A stretch of 12,238 bases of DNA from Bacillota bacterium (GCA_017619985.1 JAFZRG010000215.1:1-12238), one strand, 5' to 3'. Shown: positions 1 through 8,471, counted from the first letter of the stretch. Made by a program: numbers and translations. The notes: generated by a model not told the origin, from the sequence alone.

Positions 1-1612
1 GGACGGGGAGATCAAGTCCCTGACCAACCGGATCCAGGAACTGCAGACCCAGAAGACGGCCCTGCAGCCCTGGCTGGATCTCGACATGCCCCTGGAATAC
101 GAGGGAACGGAGCACGTCTCCTTCACCCTGTGTTCCCTGCCGGCGGACGCGCCGAAGGCGGACGTGGAAAGCGCTCTGGCCATGGCAGCTCCGGAGAGCG
201 AGCTCATCCCCGTGTCTTCGGACAAGTTCCTGCAGTACTGCGTGCTTGTCTGCCACCGGGAGGAATTTGCCGAGGCGGAGGACGCCCTGCGCAATTTCAG
301 CTACGCTCCCATGGAGAGGCTCGGGCTGGAAGGGGATCCCCGCAGCAACGTCGTGCGCATCGACAACGAAATCGAATACAACGAGGTCAAAATAGAGAGA
401 GCCAAGGGCAAGATCCTGAGCGAGACGGCCTACCGCGCCTATCTCCAGCAGAGCTGGGACAGCCTCGCTACAAAACTGTACGAGACGGAGAGCCGCAGCC
501 GCATGCTGAATTCCGACAGCTCCTTCGCCATGGAGGGCTGGGTCCCGGAGGAGGATCTGCCGGAACTGGAGAGGGTCCTGGGCAATTACGTCGTGCATGC
601 GGAGTTCGAGGATCCGTCGCCGGAAGAATATCCGGACGTGCCGGTCAAGCTGAAGAACAACATCTTCACCCGCTGCATGAGCATGATCACCAACATGTAC
701 TCTCTGCCGGCCTACGACGGGATCGATCCCAACCCCCTGATGGCGCCGTTCTTCATCATCTTCTACGGCATGATGATGGCGGACATGGGCTACGGCCTTC
801 TGATGTTCATCGGCGGCATGCTGATGATCAAGAAGATGAAGGCCAGGGGCGGCATGCGCGACTTCGGAGAACTGCTCATCTGGTGCGGTATCTCGACGTT
901 CCTGTGGGGCGCCGCGACGGGCGGTTTCTTCGGAGACTTCATCCCGCAGGCGCTCAAGATCATCAACCCCGAGAGCACGTTCACGATGCCGGCTCTGTTC
1001 ACGCCGCTCGAGGACACCATCGCGATCCTGTTCGGATCCCTGGCCCTTGGCGTGATCCAGATCTTCACCGGCATGGCCGTGAGCGTCAAAGAAAAGTTCA
1101 GGAACAAGGACTATAAAGGCGCCCTGTTCGAAGAGTTCACCTGGTGGGCCATCCTGTTCGGCGTCGTTCTGGCGGTCCTGGGCAAGGGCAATATCGGCAA
1201 GATCCCCGTGCTGCTGTGCGCCGGCGGACTGCTGCTCGTAGCGGGCTGCTTCGTCAACAACAAGGGGTTCGCGAAGGTGACGTCCATCGTCGGCGCCATC
1301 TATAACGGCGTGACGGGTTACTTTTCCGACATCCTGTCGTACGCGCGCCTCATGGCGCTCATGCTGGCAGGCTCCGTCATCTCGCAGGTGTTCAACACTT
1401 TGGGGTCGGTCACGGGCAACATCGTTCTGTTCGTGATCATCTCCATGCTCGGCAACATGCTGAATCTGGCCCTCAACCTGCTGGGCTGCTACGTACACGA
1501 CCTGAGACTGCAGTGTCTGGAATTCTTCAAGCGGTTCTACAAGGACGGCGGCAAGCCGTTCCGCCCGCTGGACGTGCAGACGAAATATTACAACGTTACG
1601 GAACGCGAATAG
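1..1612 (+). CDS. ntpI: V-type ATP synthase subunit I (a-subunit), 5' truncated by window edge
   Basis: Membrane stator subunit of a V/A-type rotary ATPase. It forms the ion half-channels against the c-ring and anchors the peripheral stalks. The reading frame is open from base 2 with no start codon needed, and the first ATG at 86 lies inside the domain, so the true start is upstream. About 536 codons are visible, and the family usually has about 650. Visible residues 1-240 are the soluble, helix-rich cytoplasmic domain. After that come seven or eight hydrophobic segments, starting near PFFIIFYGMMMADMGYG. The segment SDILSYARLMALMLAG carries the Arg (codon 1346-1348) that corresponds to the essential half-channel arginine of the family. 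A second conserved Arg lies in the C-terminal VHDLRLQCLEFF stretch. It is the first visible gene of the operon, and subunit K starts 22 nt downstream. Confidence 0.95.
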   Translation, partial: DGEIKSLTNRIQELQTQKTALQPWLDLDMPLEYEGTEHVSFTLCSLPADAPKADVESALAMAAPESELIPVSSDKFLQYCVLVCHREEFAEAEDALRNFSYAPMERLGLEGDPRSNVVRIDNEIEYNEVKIERAKGKILSETAYRAYLQQSWDSLATKLYETESRSRMLNSDSSFAMEGWVPEEDLPELERVLGNYVVHAEFEDPSPEEYPDVPVKLKNNIFTRCMSMITNMYSLPAYDGIDPNPLMAPFFIIFYGMMMADMGYGLLMFIGGMLMIKKMKARGGMRDFGELLIWCGISTFLWGAATGGFFGDFIPQALKIINPESTFTMPALFTPLEDTIAILFGSLALGVIQIFTGMAVSVKEKFRNKDYKGALFEEFTWWAILFGVVLAVLGKGNIGKIPVLLCAGGLLLVAGCFVNNKGFAKVTSIVGAIYNGVTGYFSDILSYARLMALMLAGSVISQVFNTLGSVTGNIVLFVIISMLGNMLNLALNLLGCYVHDLRLQCLEFFKRFYKDGGKPFRPLDVQTKYYNVTERE

Positions 1613-1622
1613 CGTATTTTAA

Positions 1623-2123
<501 letters not shown>

Positions 2124-2150
2124 GGGTCAACGAAACGAAAGGCAAGCGAA

Positions 2151-2756
2151 ATGGCTATCAACGGAATCGAACGGATCGCCGAGCGCATCCTGCGGGATGC
2201 GCAGACGGAAGCGGCGGGCATACAGAAAGTCGCGGAGGAGAACTGCGCGAAGATCGCTGCCCAATATGACAAACAGGCCAGGCTGGCCTCCGTGGAGATC
2301 CAGGAAGCAGCGGAAAAGGAAGCCAAAGAGATCATCAAGCGCATGAAGGGCGAGGCGGAGATGAAGACCAGAGGGGTCCTGCTGGAGGAAAAGCAGGTCC
2401 TGATGCAGAAGGCCTTCGACATGGCGCAAGAGGAGATCCTCGCCATGGACGAAGAGAAATACCGCGCCTTTCTCGTCGCGCTGGCCTGCAAGGCCTGCTC
2501 GTCCGGCAAGGAAGAGCTGATGCTCGGCGAAAAGGATCTGAAGCGCTTCGGCCAGGATCTGTGCGATGAGATCAACGCGAAGCTGGCGGAAGACGGCCGT
2601 CCCGCGAAGCTGACCCTGTGCAAAAAGCCCTGCGATATCGACGGCGGCCTGAAGCTGAAACAGGGCAACGTGGTGACGAACTGCAGCGTGGGTACGCTTC
2701 TGGCAGGGGAGAGGGACAAACTCGTGCCCCAGGTGGCGGCCATGCTCTTCGAATGA
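2151..2756 (+). CDS. ntpE: V-type ATP synthase subunit E (peripheral stalk)
   Basis: The 201-residue peripheral-stalk subunit helps hold the A3B3 head still against rotor torque. Residues 1-105 are a long charged alpha-helix rich in Glu, Lys and Ala (for example EIQEAAEKEAKEIIKRMKGE), expected to form a right-handed coiled coil with the small H/G-type stalk subunit. Residues 110-201 form the compact alpha/beta C-terminal domain that touches the head. The length is normal for the family. The start is supported by GAAAGG at 2137-2142, 8 nt upstream, and the gene lies 27 nt after ntpK. Its helical partner is not in the window and probably lies before ntpI. Identification rests on operon position plus sequence character, since E subunits are poorly conserved. 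Confidence 0.92.
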   Translation: MAINGIERIAERILRDAQTEAAGIQKVAEENCAKIAAQYDKQARLASVEIQEAAEKEAKEIIKRMKGEAEMKTRGVLLEEKQVLMQKAFDMAQEEILAMDEEKYRAFLVALACKACSSGKEELMLGEKDLKRFGQDLCDEINAKLAEDGRPAKLTLCKKPCDIDGGLKLKQGNVVTNCSVGTLLAGERDKLVPQVAAMLFE

Positions 2757-2768
2757 GGGAGGTAAGGG

Positions 2769-3752
2769 ATGTCCAGGATCAGGGATAACGATTACCTCTG
2801 CGTTTCCGCCATGCTGCGGGGCAAAGAGGCCCATATGATCGGCAAGGACGCCTTTGCGCGCATGGCCGAGGCGGAGAACGTCCAGGCTGCGGCGAAGATG
2901 GCGGAGGATTACGGCTATACGGATCTGGATCTGTCCACGCCCCAGACGGTGGACGCCTCTCTGAACAAGGTCAGGGCGGCGGCTTACGAGGAACTGGCGC
3001 AGATCCTTCCCCAGCCTGCTCTGCTGGACCTGTTCCGGCTGAAGTACGACTACCACAACGCCAAGATACTGGTGAAGAGCGCGGCCCGTCCGCAGGCCCA
3101 GGAGGAGCCCCTTTCTTCGGAAGGGCGGCTGACCCCGGATCAGATCCGGGAACTGTTTGCCTCCGAAACGGCGCTGGGCACTCTGAAGGACGCCATGACG
3201 GAAGCTTCGGAGACCCTGGCGAAGACGCAGAATCCGCAGCTGGCGGATTTCGGCCTGGATCTGGCATATTTCAGGGAGATGCAGGAATGCGCCTCCCAGC
3301 TGGGCGGCACGTCGCAGGCGTACATCCGCCTGCTGACGGATGTGGCGAACCTGAATTCCTACGTGCGCTCCGTGCGTATGGGAAAGAGCGCGGACTTCCT
3401 GAAGTTCGCACTGGCGGAGGGCGGTTCGGTGGATATGGACATCCTGCTGAACCGGTGGCCGGACCAGGACGTGAGCGATCTTTACACGGGAACGCCCCTG
3501 GAGAGCGCCGCGAAGTTCGCGGGAGAAGCCATGGGCGGGTGGAAGATCACGCCGTTCGAACTGGCCTGCGACAACGCCCTGACCGCCTGTCTGGGAGACA
3601 CCCTTTACGTGCCTTTCGGCGCGGACGCGGTGACCTCCTATCTGGCTTCCCTGGACACGGAGATCCGGGACCTGCGCATGATCCTGTCCGGCAAGATCTG
3701 CGGCATCTCCACGGAGGCCATCAAGGAAAGGCTGCGTGATGTGAATGTATAG
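2769..3752 (+). CDS. ntpC: V-type ATP synthase subunit C (central-stalk socket, d-subunit equivalent)
   Basis: The 327-residue, mainly helical, soluble subunit sits as a funnel on the c-ring and receives the D/F shaft, linking rotor ring to central axle. The N-terminal DNDYLCVSAMLRGKEAHM region and the repeated helical bundle layout (DLFRLKYDYHNAKILVK near residue 90) are typical of the AtpC/V-type C (yeast subunit d) family, and the length is normal. The ATG follows AGGGAGG at 2756-2762, which starts on the last base of the ntpE stop codon. The 3' end overlaps the start of the subunit F gene by 8 nt, which suggests coupled translation. No missing or broken part is seen. Confidence 0.93.
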   Translation: MSRIRDNDYLCVSAMLRGKEAHMIGKDAFARMAEAENVQAAAKMAEDYGYTDLDLSTPQTVDASLNKVRAAAYEELAQILPQPALLDLFRLKYDYHNAKILVKSAARPQAQEEPLSSEGRLTPDQIRELFASETALGTLKDAMTEASETLAKTQNPQLADFGLDLAYFREMQECASQLGGTSQAYIRLLTDVANLNSYVRSVRMGKSADFLKFALAEGGSVDMDILLNRWPDQDVSDLYTGTPLESAAKFAGEAMGGWKITPFELACDNALTACLGDTLYVPFGADAVTSYLASLDTEIRDLRMILSGKICGISTEAIKERLRDVNV

Positions 3753-4068
3753 GATTGCAGTGATCGGCGGAAGCGACACCGTGATCGGGTTCAAGGCCCT
3801 CGGCCTGGATACGTTCCCGGTGAATTCGGACGAAGAAGCCTCCGCCGCTTTCAAACAGATCATTCAGACCGAGAACGACCCCTACGCCATCGTGTATGTG
3901 GAAGAGACCTGGGCGGAAGGACTTTCCTCCGCCATCCACAAATTCCGCAGCGACCCCGAACTGGCGATCATCCTGATCCCGGGACGGGACGGCAGCAGGG
4001 GAATGGGTCTGCAGGCGCTGAAGGATGCCGTGGAAAAAGCGGTGGGTTCTGATATCACAGGAGATTAG
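3745..4068 (+). CDS. ntpG: V-type ATP synthase subunit F (central stalk)
   Basis: The 107-residue subunit binds subunit D in the rotor shaft. It has a small Rossmann-like alpha/beta fold beginning [20 protein letters not shown], a clear family signature, and a later strand ELAIILIPG. In E. hirae the equivalent gene is called ntpG; other annotations use atpF or ntpF. The ATG lies inside the end of ntpC (ATG at 3745, ntpC stop at 3750-3752). The nearest purine-rich stretch, GGAAAGG at 3724-3730, is 14 nt away, which is too far for an efficient SD. Translation is therefore probably coupled to that of ntpC. The gene for catalytic subunit A starts 2 nt after its stop. Confidence 0.94.
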   Translation: MYRIAVIGGSDTVIGFKALGLDTFPVNSDEEASAAFKQIIQTENDPYAIVYVEETWAEGLSSAIHKFRSDPELAIILIPGRDGSRGMGLQALKDAVEKAVGSDITGD

Positions 4069-4070
4069 AT

Positions 4071-5843
4071 ATGAGCGGAAAAGTTGTAAAAGTATCGGGT
4101 CCGCTGGTGGTGGCCGACGGCCTGTCGGACGCCAACGTCGCGGACGTCGTCAGAGTCGGCGAGCAGCACCTGGTCGGCGAGATCCTGAACATGACGGGAG
4201 ACAGCGCGTCCATCCAGGTCTACGAAGAGACCTCCGGCCTGGGACCCGGCGCAGTCGTCGAGACCACCGGCTATCCTCTGTCCGTGGAACTGGGCCCCGG
4301 CATGCTGGAAGGCATCTACGACGGCATCCAGAGACCGCTGACGGAGATACGCAAACTGTCCGGCGACACGATCGCCAGAGGCATTTCCGTGCCGGCGCTC
4401 TCCCGGGAGAAGACCTGGGACTTCGTGCCGACGGCGAAGGAAGGCGATGAGCTGAAGGGCGGCGACTTCCTCGGCACCGTGCAGGAGACCACCGCGATCG
4501 AGCACCGCATCATGGTGCCGTACGGCGCGGACGGCGTTCTGAAGGAGATCCGCGGCGGCATGTTCACCGTGGACGACGTGATCGCGAAGATCGAAACGGC
4601 GGACGGAAAGATCCGCGAACTCACCATGGCCCAGAAATGGCCGGTGCGCGTCGCGCGTCCCTACGTCAAGAAATACGTGCCGGAGATCCCGCTCTCGACG
4701 GGTCAGCGCATCATCGACATGCTGTTCCCGCTCGCGAAGGGCGGCACGGCAGCAGTCCCGGGACCGTTCGGCTCCGGCAAGACCGTCGTGCAGCACCAGC
4801 TGGCGAAGTGGTCCGACGTGGATATCGTCATCTACATCGGCTGCGGCGAACGCGGCAACGAGATGACGGACGTACTGAACGAATTCCCCGAGCTGATCGA
4901 CCCGCATAACGGCGAGCCTCTGATGAAGAGAACCGTCCTGATCGCCAACACGTCCGACATGCCGGTGGCGGCCCGCGAGGCTTCCATCTACACCGGCATC
5001 ACGATCGCGGAGTACTTCCGCGACATGGGCTACGACGTGGCGGTCATCGCGGACTCCACGAGCCGCTGGGCAGAGGCCCTGCGCGAGATGTCCGGCCGTC
5101 TGGAGGAGATGCCCGGCGAAGAAGGCTATCCGGCCTATCTGACGTCCCGCATCGCGCAGTTCTACGAAAGAGCCGGCGTCGTGCAGACCATAGGCACGGA
5201 AGAGAGAAAGGGCAGCATCACGGCCATCGGCGCGGTCTCGCCTCCGGGCGGCGACCTGTCCGAACCGGTCTCGCAGGGCACCATGCGCATCGTCAAGGTG
5301 TTCTGGTCCCTGGACAGCTCTTTGGCCTACGCGCGCCACTTCCCGGCGATCAACTGGCTGACGAGCTATTCGCTCTACACCGGCAACCTGCAGCCCTGGT
5401 ACGACGAGAACATGGGCACGGGCTTCGTCAAGAACCGCGAACGCGCCATGAGCCTTCTGCAGGAGGAAGCCAGCCTGAACGAGATCGTCAAGCTGGTCGG
5501 CCGCGACAGCCTCGGCGCCATGGATCAGCTGACCCTGGAGACCGCCAAGATGATACGCGAAGACTTCCTGCAGCAGAACGCCTTTATGGACGTGGACAGC
5601 TATTCCGAGCTGAAGCGCCAGGCCATGCTGCTGGGGATCATCCTGAAATACGACGACCTGGGCCGGGAAGCCATCAACAAAGGGGCGGACATGAACGCTC
5701 TGTTCAGCCTGCCCGTCAGAGAGCAGATCGGCCGTGCGAAGTACGTGGAGTCGAACCGTTACGAGGAGACCTATGCCAAGATCGACGCCCAGATGGCGGA
5801 AGAGATCGCCAAAGCCGTCGAGGCGGGAGGTGAAGAAGTATGA
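4071..5843 (+). CDS. ntpA: V-type ATP synthase subunit A (catalytic)
   Basis: The 590-residue catalytic ATPase subunit forms three of the six head positions. An N-terminal beta-barrel (about 1-75) is followed by the bulge region specific to A subunits (about 115-185) and the nucleotide-binding domain. The P-loop GPFGSGKT is at residues 231-238, with Lys237 contacting phosphate. The catalytic GERGNEM motif starts at residue 260. The Walker B strand [20 protein letters not shown] spans about 323-342. A C-terminal helical domain follows. All the motifs needed for hydrolysis are intact, and the length is normal. The ATG is set by AGGAG at 4059-4063, 7 nt upstream and inside the end of the subunit F gene. 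The stop codon overlaps the ntpB start as ATGA. Confidence 0.98.
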   Translation: MSGKVVKVSGPLVVADGLSDANVADVVRVGEQHLVGEILNMTGDSASIQVYEETSGLGPGAVVETTGYPLSVELGPGMLEGIYDGIQRPLTEIRKLSGDTIARGISVPALSREKTWDFVPTAKEGDELKGGDFLGTVQETTAIEHRIMVPYGADGVLKEIRGGMFTVDDVIAKIETADGKIRELTMAQKWPVRVARPYVKKYVPEIPLSTGQRIIDMLFPLAKGGTAAVPGPFGSGKTVVQHQLAKWSDVDIVIYIGCGERGNEMTDVLNEFPELIDPHNGEPLMKRTVLIANTSDMPVAAREASIYTGITIAEYFRDMGYDVAVIADSTSRWAEALREMSGRLEEMPGEEGYPAYLTSRIAQFYERAGVVQTIGTEERKGSITAIGAVSPPGGDLSEPVSQGTMRIVKVFWSLDSSLAYARHFPAINWLTSYSLYTGNLQPWYDENMGTGFVKNRERAMSLLQEEASLNEIVKLVGRDSLGAMDQLTLETAKMIREDFLQQNAFMDVDSYSELKRQAMLLGIILKYDDLGREAINKGADMNALFSLPVREQIGRAKYVESNRYEETYAKIDAQMAEEIAKAVEAGGEEV

Positions 5844-7213
5844 TACGCGAATACAGAACCATCCGTGAAGTCGTCAGCCCGCTGATGGTGGTCAAGGAAG
5901 TCGAAGGGGTCACCTACGACGAACTGGCCGAGATCGAACTGCACGACGGAAGCATCCGCCACGGCAAGGTGCTCGAAGTCAACGGCGACACCGCGGTCGT
6001 CCAGCTGTTCGAGGACGCCAGAGGCATCAACCTGTCGCAGGGCAAGGTCCGTTTCCTGGGTCACCCGCTGGAACTGGCGGTGTCCGGCGACATGCTGGGC
6101 CGCGTGTTCAACGGCATGGGCAAGCCCATCGACGGCGGCCCGGACATCCTGGCGGAGGAAATGAAGGACATCAACGGCCTGGCCATGAACCCGGCCGCGA
6201 GAGCCTATCCCGCAGAGTTCATCCAGACAGGCGTTTCCACGATCGACGGCCTGAACACCCTGGTCAGAGGGCAGAAACTGCCCATCTTCTCCGGCTCCGG
6301 CCTTCCCCACAAGGAATTGGCGGCGCAGATCGCGCGCCAGGCCAAAGTGCTGGGAGACGGAGATAACTTCGCCGTCGTCTTCGCCGCCATCGGCATCACG
6401 TTCGAGGAATCCGAATTCTTCATCCGCGACTTCCGCAGGACGGGCGCCATCGACCGCACCGTGGTCTTCTCCAACCTGGCCAACGACCCGGCGGTCGAAC
6501 GCATCTCCACGCCGCGCATGGCCCTGACCGCCGCCGAATATCTGGCGTTCGAGAAGGATATGCACGTGCTGGTCATCATGACGGACATCACGAACTACGC
6601 GGAAGCGCTGCGCGAAGTCTCCGCGGCCAAAAAGGAAGTGCCCGGACGCCGCGGCTATCCCGGCTATCTGTACACCGACCTGGCCACCCTCTATGAAAGG
6701 GCGGGCAGACGGCTGGGCAAGGACGGCTCCATCACGCTCATTCCGATCCTGACCATGCCGGAAGACGACAAGACGCACCCGATCCCCGACCTGACAGGCT
6801 ACATCACGGAAGGGCAGATCATCCTGTCCAGAGAACTGTACCGCAAGGGCCTCGTGCCTCCCGTGGACGTGCTGCCGTCCCTGTCCCGTCTGAAGGATAA
6901 GGGCATAGGGTTCGGCAAGACCAGGGAAGACCACGCCGGCACCATGAACCAGCTGTTCGCGGCCTACGCCAGAGGCAAGGACGCCAAGGAACTCATGACG
7001 ATCCTCGGCGAAGCCGCGCTGACCGACGTCGACAAACTGTACGCGAAGTTCGCCGAACAGTTCGAAAAGGAATACGTGAACCAGGGCAACGAGACGAACC
7101 GCTCCATCCAGGAGACCCTGGATCTGGGCTGGAGCCTGCTGAAGATCCTGCCCAGGACGGAGCTGAAGAGGATCAAGGAAGAACTCATCGACAAATACCT
7201 GCCGGCGCAGTAA
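5840..7213 (+). CDS. ntpB: V-type ATP synthase subunit B (non-catalytic head subunit)
   Basis: The 457-residue subunit alternates with A in the head and supplies the arginine finger to each catalytic site. It has an N-terminal beta-barrel, then the signature [17 protein letters not shown] (about residues 84-100). In place of a P-loop it has [19 protein letters not shown], which lacks GxxxxGKT as expected for the non-catalytic subunit. Arg350 in [13 protein letters not shown] fits the arginine-finger position known in E. hirae. The length is normal. The ATG overlaps the ntpA TGA by 4 nt, and GGAGGTG at 5826-5832 lies 7 nt upstream, so both reinitiation and independent initiation are possible. 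This fits the equal A:B stoichiometry. Confidence 0.98.
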   Translation: MIREYRTIREVVSPLMVVKEVEGVTYDELAEIELHDGSIRHGKVLEVNGDTAVVQLFEDARGINLSQGKVRFLGHPLELAVSGDMLGRVFNGMGKPIDGGPDILAEEMKDINGLAMNPAARAYPAEFIQTGVSTIDGLNTLVRGQKLPIFSGSGLPHKELAAQIARQAKVLGDGDNFAVVFAAIGITFEESEFFIRDFRRTGAIDRTVVFSNLANDPAVERISTPRMALTAAEYLAFEKDMHVLVIMTDITNYAEALREVSAAKKEVPGRRGYPGYLYTDLATLYERAGRRLGKDGSITLIPILTMPEDDKTHPIPDLTGYITEGQIILSRELYRKGLVPPVDVLPSLSRLKDKGIGFGKTREDHAGTMNQLFAAYARGKDAKELMTILGEAALTDVDKLYAKFAEQFEKEYVNQGNETNRSIQETLDLGWSLLKILPRTELKRIKEELIDKYLPAQ

Positions 7214-7225
7214 CGGAGGGCCTTT

Positions 7226-7870
7226 ATGGCGACCTATACCCCGACCAGAATGGTGCTGAACCAGCTCAAGGGCAGGCTGAACACCGCGAGACGCGGTCAC
7301 AAGCTGCTCAAGGACAAACGCGACGAGCTGATGCGCCAGTTCATGGACATCGTAAAACAGAATAAACAGCTGCGAAAATCGGTGGAGGAGGGCCTGACGG
7401 AAGCGTTCACGAGCCTGTCCGCCGCCAGTGCGGTCATGTCTCCCCAGATGCTGGAGCAGGCGCTGATGTATCCGAGGCGCACCGTGGATCTCGACGTGAC
7501 ATACAAGAACGTCATGAGCGTCAACGTGCCCCGCTACAGTTTCGGCGAATCCGGCGGAACGGAGGACATCATTCCCTATGCCTTCGCGCAGACGTCCGGC
7601 GACCTGGACGACGCGCTCGAAAAGATGTCGGCGGTCTTCACGGACATGCTGCAGCTGGCCGAAGTCGAGAAGTCGATGCAGCTGATGGCGGAGGAGATCG
7701 AGAGCACACGCCGCCGCGTGAACGCGCTGGAATACTCCACGATCCCCGACCTGGAGAAGAACATCCACTACATCACGATGAAGCTCGAGGAGAACGAGAA
7801 CGCGACGAAGGTGCGGCTCATCAAGGTCAAAGAGATGGTGCTGCAGAAGGCGCACAACTATACGACTTAG
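7226..7870 (+). CDS. ntpD: V-type ATP synthase subunit D (central rotor shaft)
   Basis: The 214-residue rotor axle is a long antiparallel coiled coil whose N- and C-terminal helices penetrate the A3B3 head. The N-terminal signature LKGRLNTARRGHKLLKDKRDELMRQF is characteristic of the V-type D subunit. The C-terminal helix (about 140-214) includes RRRVNALEYSTIPDLEKNI, a family-typical stretch. GGAGGG at 7215-7220, 5 nt before the ATG, supports the start. It is the last gene of the ATPase operon, and a strong intrinsic terminator begins 7 nt after the stop codon. Confidence 0.96.
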   Translation: MATYTPTRMVLNQLKGRLNTARRGHKLLKDKRDELMRQFMDIVKQNKQLRKSVEEGLTEAFTSLSAASAVMSPQMLEQALMYPRRTVDLDVTYKNVMSVNVPRYSFGESGGTEDIIPYAFAQTSGDLDDALEKMSAVFTDMLQLAEVEKSMQLMAEEIESTRRRVNALEYSTIPDLEKNIHYITMKLEENENATKVRLIKVKEMVLQKAHNYTT

Positions 7871-7876
7871 TTCGGA

Positions 7877-7899
7877 GGGCAGCGACCGCTGCCCTTTTT
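7877..7899 (+). terminator. Rho-independent terminator of the V-ATPase operon
   Basis: A perfect 7-bp GC-rich stem (GGGCAGC at 7877-7883 with GCTGCCC at 7888-7894) closes a GACC loop and is followed directly by TTTTTATT. It sits 7 nt after the ntpD stop and just before an independent promoter, so it separates the ATPase operon from the next unit. Confidence 0.93.
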
Positions 7900-7900
7900 A

Positions 7901-7926
7901 TTGCATAAAAGTAATTGACATATTTT
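7901..7926. repeat. Direct repeat copy 1 (TTGCATAA-AAGTAAT family)
   Basis: TTGCATAAAAGTAAT at 7901-7915 recurs at 8380-8395 with one inserted G. In both places an AT-rich tail containing ATATTTT follows. This copy runs into the -35 box of the ydbC-like promoter. It could be a shared binding site or an old duplication of promoter DNA; only these two copies are seen. Confidence 0.5.
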
Positions 7927-7943
7927 ACCAATTACGTTATAAT
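7915..7943 (+). promoter_or_regulatory. Consensus sigma-A promoter for the ydbC-like gene
   Basis: TTGACA at 7915-7920 and TATAAT at 7938-7943 are separated by exactly 17 bp, a perfect match to the vegetative consensus at both boxes and spacing. It lies in an AT-rich island of an otherwise GC-rich window, between the operon terminator and the next gene. The expected transcription start is near A7950, giving a leader of about 32 nt. High basal expression is inferred. Confidence 0.9.
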
Positions 7944-7950
7944 ACTTTCA

Positions 7951-7974
7951 CTTCTCCGCAGCGGGGCGGAAAGG
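7951..7974 (+). promoter_or_regulatory. Possible 5'-leader hairpin masking the ydbC-like SD
   Basis: The leader segment CTTCTCCGC (7951-7959) can pair with GCGGAAAGG (7966-7974) around a 6-nt loop, with one C-A mismatch and one G-U pair. The 3' arm covers most of the SD AAAGGA (7970-7975) used by the ATG at 7982. The stem starts just after the predicted transcription start. A regulatory role is inferred only from this pairing. Confidence 0.4.
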
Positions 7975-7981
7975 AAAGAGT

Positions 7982-8347
7982 ATGACAGCAGAATATGCAA
8001 AAGATCTTGCCGGGATCGCAGACGCTGGCGCATCCGCAGCCGAGACCCGGATGAACTACAGGACGGACAACGACGAGGTGCTGTTCGACATCCAGGAGAC
8101 CATAGGCATCCTGCGTAAGAGCAACACCGGGTGGACGAGGGAACTCAACGTGGTCTCGTGGAACGGCGGCACGCCGCGCTTCGATATCCGCGACTGGGAC
8201 CCCATGCACGAAAAGATGAGCAGGGGCATCACGTTCACGAAGGCCGAAGCGGATCAGATCTGCAAGTGGTTTTCGGTCAGAGGCACGCAGCTGGGCCGCC
8301 CTGCGGACGGCGCGCCGGAGGTCCCCGCGGACGACGTTCCGTTCTAG
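7982..8347 (+). CDS. ydbC: YdbC/PC4-like ssDNA-binding protein with SSB-like acidic C-terminal tip
   Basis: The 121-residue protein has a core (about 34-98) that matches the YdbC family, a bacterial relative of the eukaryotic coactivator PC4. PC4-type proteins are homodimeric ssDNA binders. The diagnostic run is FDIQETIGIL, then GWTRELNVVSWNGG, then RFDIRDWDPMHEKMSRGITFT, recalled as closely resembling Lactococcus YdbC. Two parts lie outside that fold. One is a 33-residue Ala-rich N-terminal extension. The other is a Pro/Gly/Ala/Asp tail of about 20 residues ending PADDVPF, which resembles the DDDIPF-type tip that SSB uses to recruit replication and repair proteins. AAAGGA at 7970-7975, 6 nt before the ATG, supports the start, although Met24 is a possible internal alternative. 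It has its own promoter and no operon partner. Confidence 0.88.
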   Translation: MTAEYAKDLAGIADAGASAAETRMNYRTDNDEVLFDIQETIGILRKSNTGWTRELNVVSWNGGTPRFDIRDWDPMHEKMSRGITFTKAEADQICKWFSVRGTQLGRPADGAPEVPADDVPF

Positions 8348-8379
8348 GTATAAAAGACGCTGATGGGAGTCATCGAAAA

Positions 8380-8406
8380 TTGCATAAGAAGTAATATATT
8401 TTTAAC
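8380..8406. repeat. Direct repeat copy 2 (TTGCATAAGAAGTAAT), upstream of folT promoter
   Basis: TTGCATAAGAAGTAAT at 8380-8395 matches copy 1 at 15 of 16 aligned positions and is followed by ATATTTTTAAC. It ends 10 nt before the folT -35 box, a place where an UP element or activator site could act. Both copies lie in promoter regions and on the same strand. Confidence 0.5.
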
Positions 8407-8416
8407 AGAAAAAGGG

Positions 8417-8445
8417 TTGAGAATTTACATTCAATAAGATAGAAT
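8417..8445 (+). promoter_or_regulatory. Sigma-A promoter of the folT-folC unit
   Basis: TTGAGA at 8417-8422 and TAGAAT at 8440-8445 are 17 bp apart, each one base off consensus. The expected start near 8452 lies about 20 nt before the riboswitch aptamer, as expected for a riboswitch leader. No convincing terminator is seen between ydbC and this promoter, so some read-through is possible. Confidence 0.8.
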
Positions 8446-8464
8446 CCTTGTAGAAAATGTAAAT
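8423..8464. repeat. 9-bp perfect inverted repeat centred on the folT -10 box (candidate operator)
   Basis: ATTTACATT (8423-8431) and AATGTAAAT (8456-8464) are exact reverse complements, 24 nt apart. The axis falls at about 8443.5, inside the -10 box (8440-8445), and the half-site centres are about 33 bp apart, close to three helical turns. A repressor bound to both halves would cover the spacer, -10 and start site. The protein that might bind is unknown. Confidence 0.5.
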
Positions 8465-8471
8465 ACTTTCT

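Noticed and set aside
130..1116. 328-codon + strand frame overlapping ntpI
   Set aside because: Arg/Gly/His-rich shadow in another frame of a clearly real gene, with no SD or motif.
5771..7855. Very long open frame on the minus strand (694 codons) under ntpB and ntpD
   Set aside because: It is antisense to genes with unmistakable family motifs. Its product is rich in Arg, His, Val, Asp and Leu, typical of the complement of GC-rich coding DNA, with no SD or recognisable domain. The same holds for the large minus-strand frames at 2127-3863, 4065-5339, 8431-9705 and 9721-12117.
8362..8374. GATG-GGAGT-CATC mini-hairpin after ydbC as a terminator
   Set aside because: Four-base-pair stem with no T-run after it; too weak to call.
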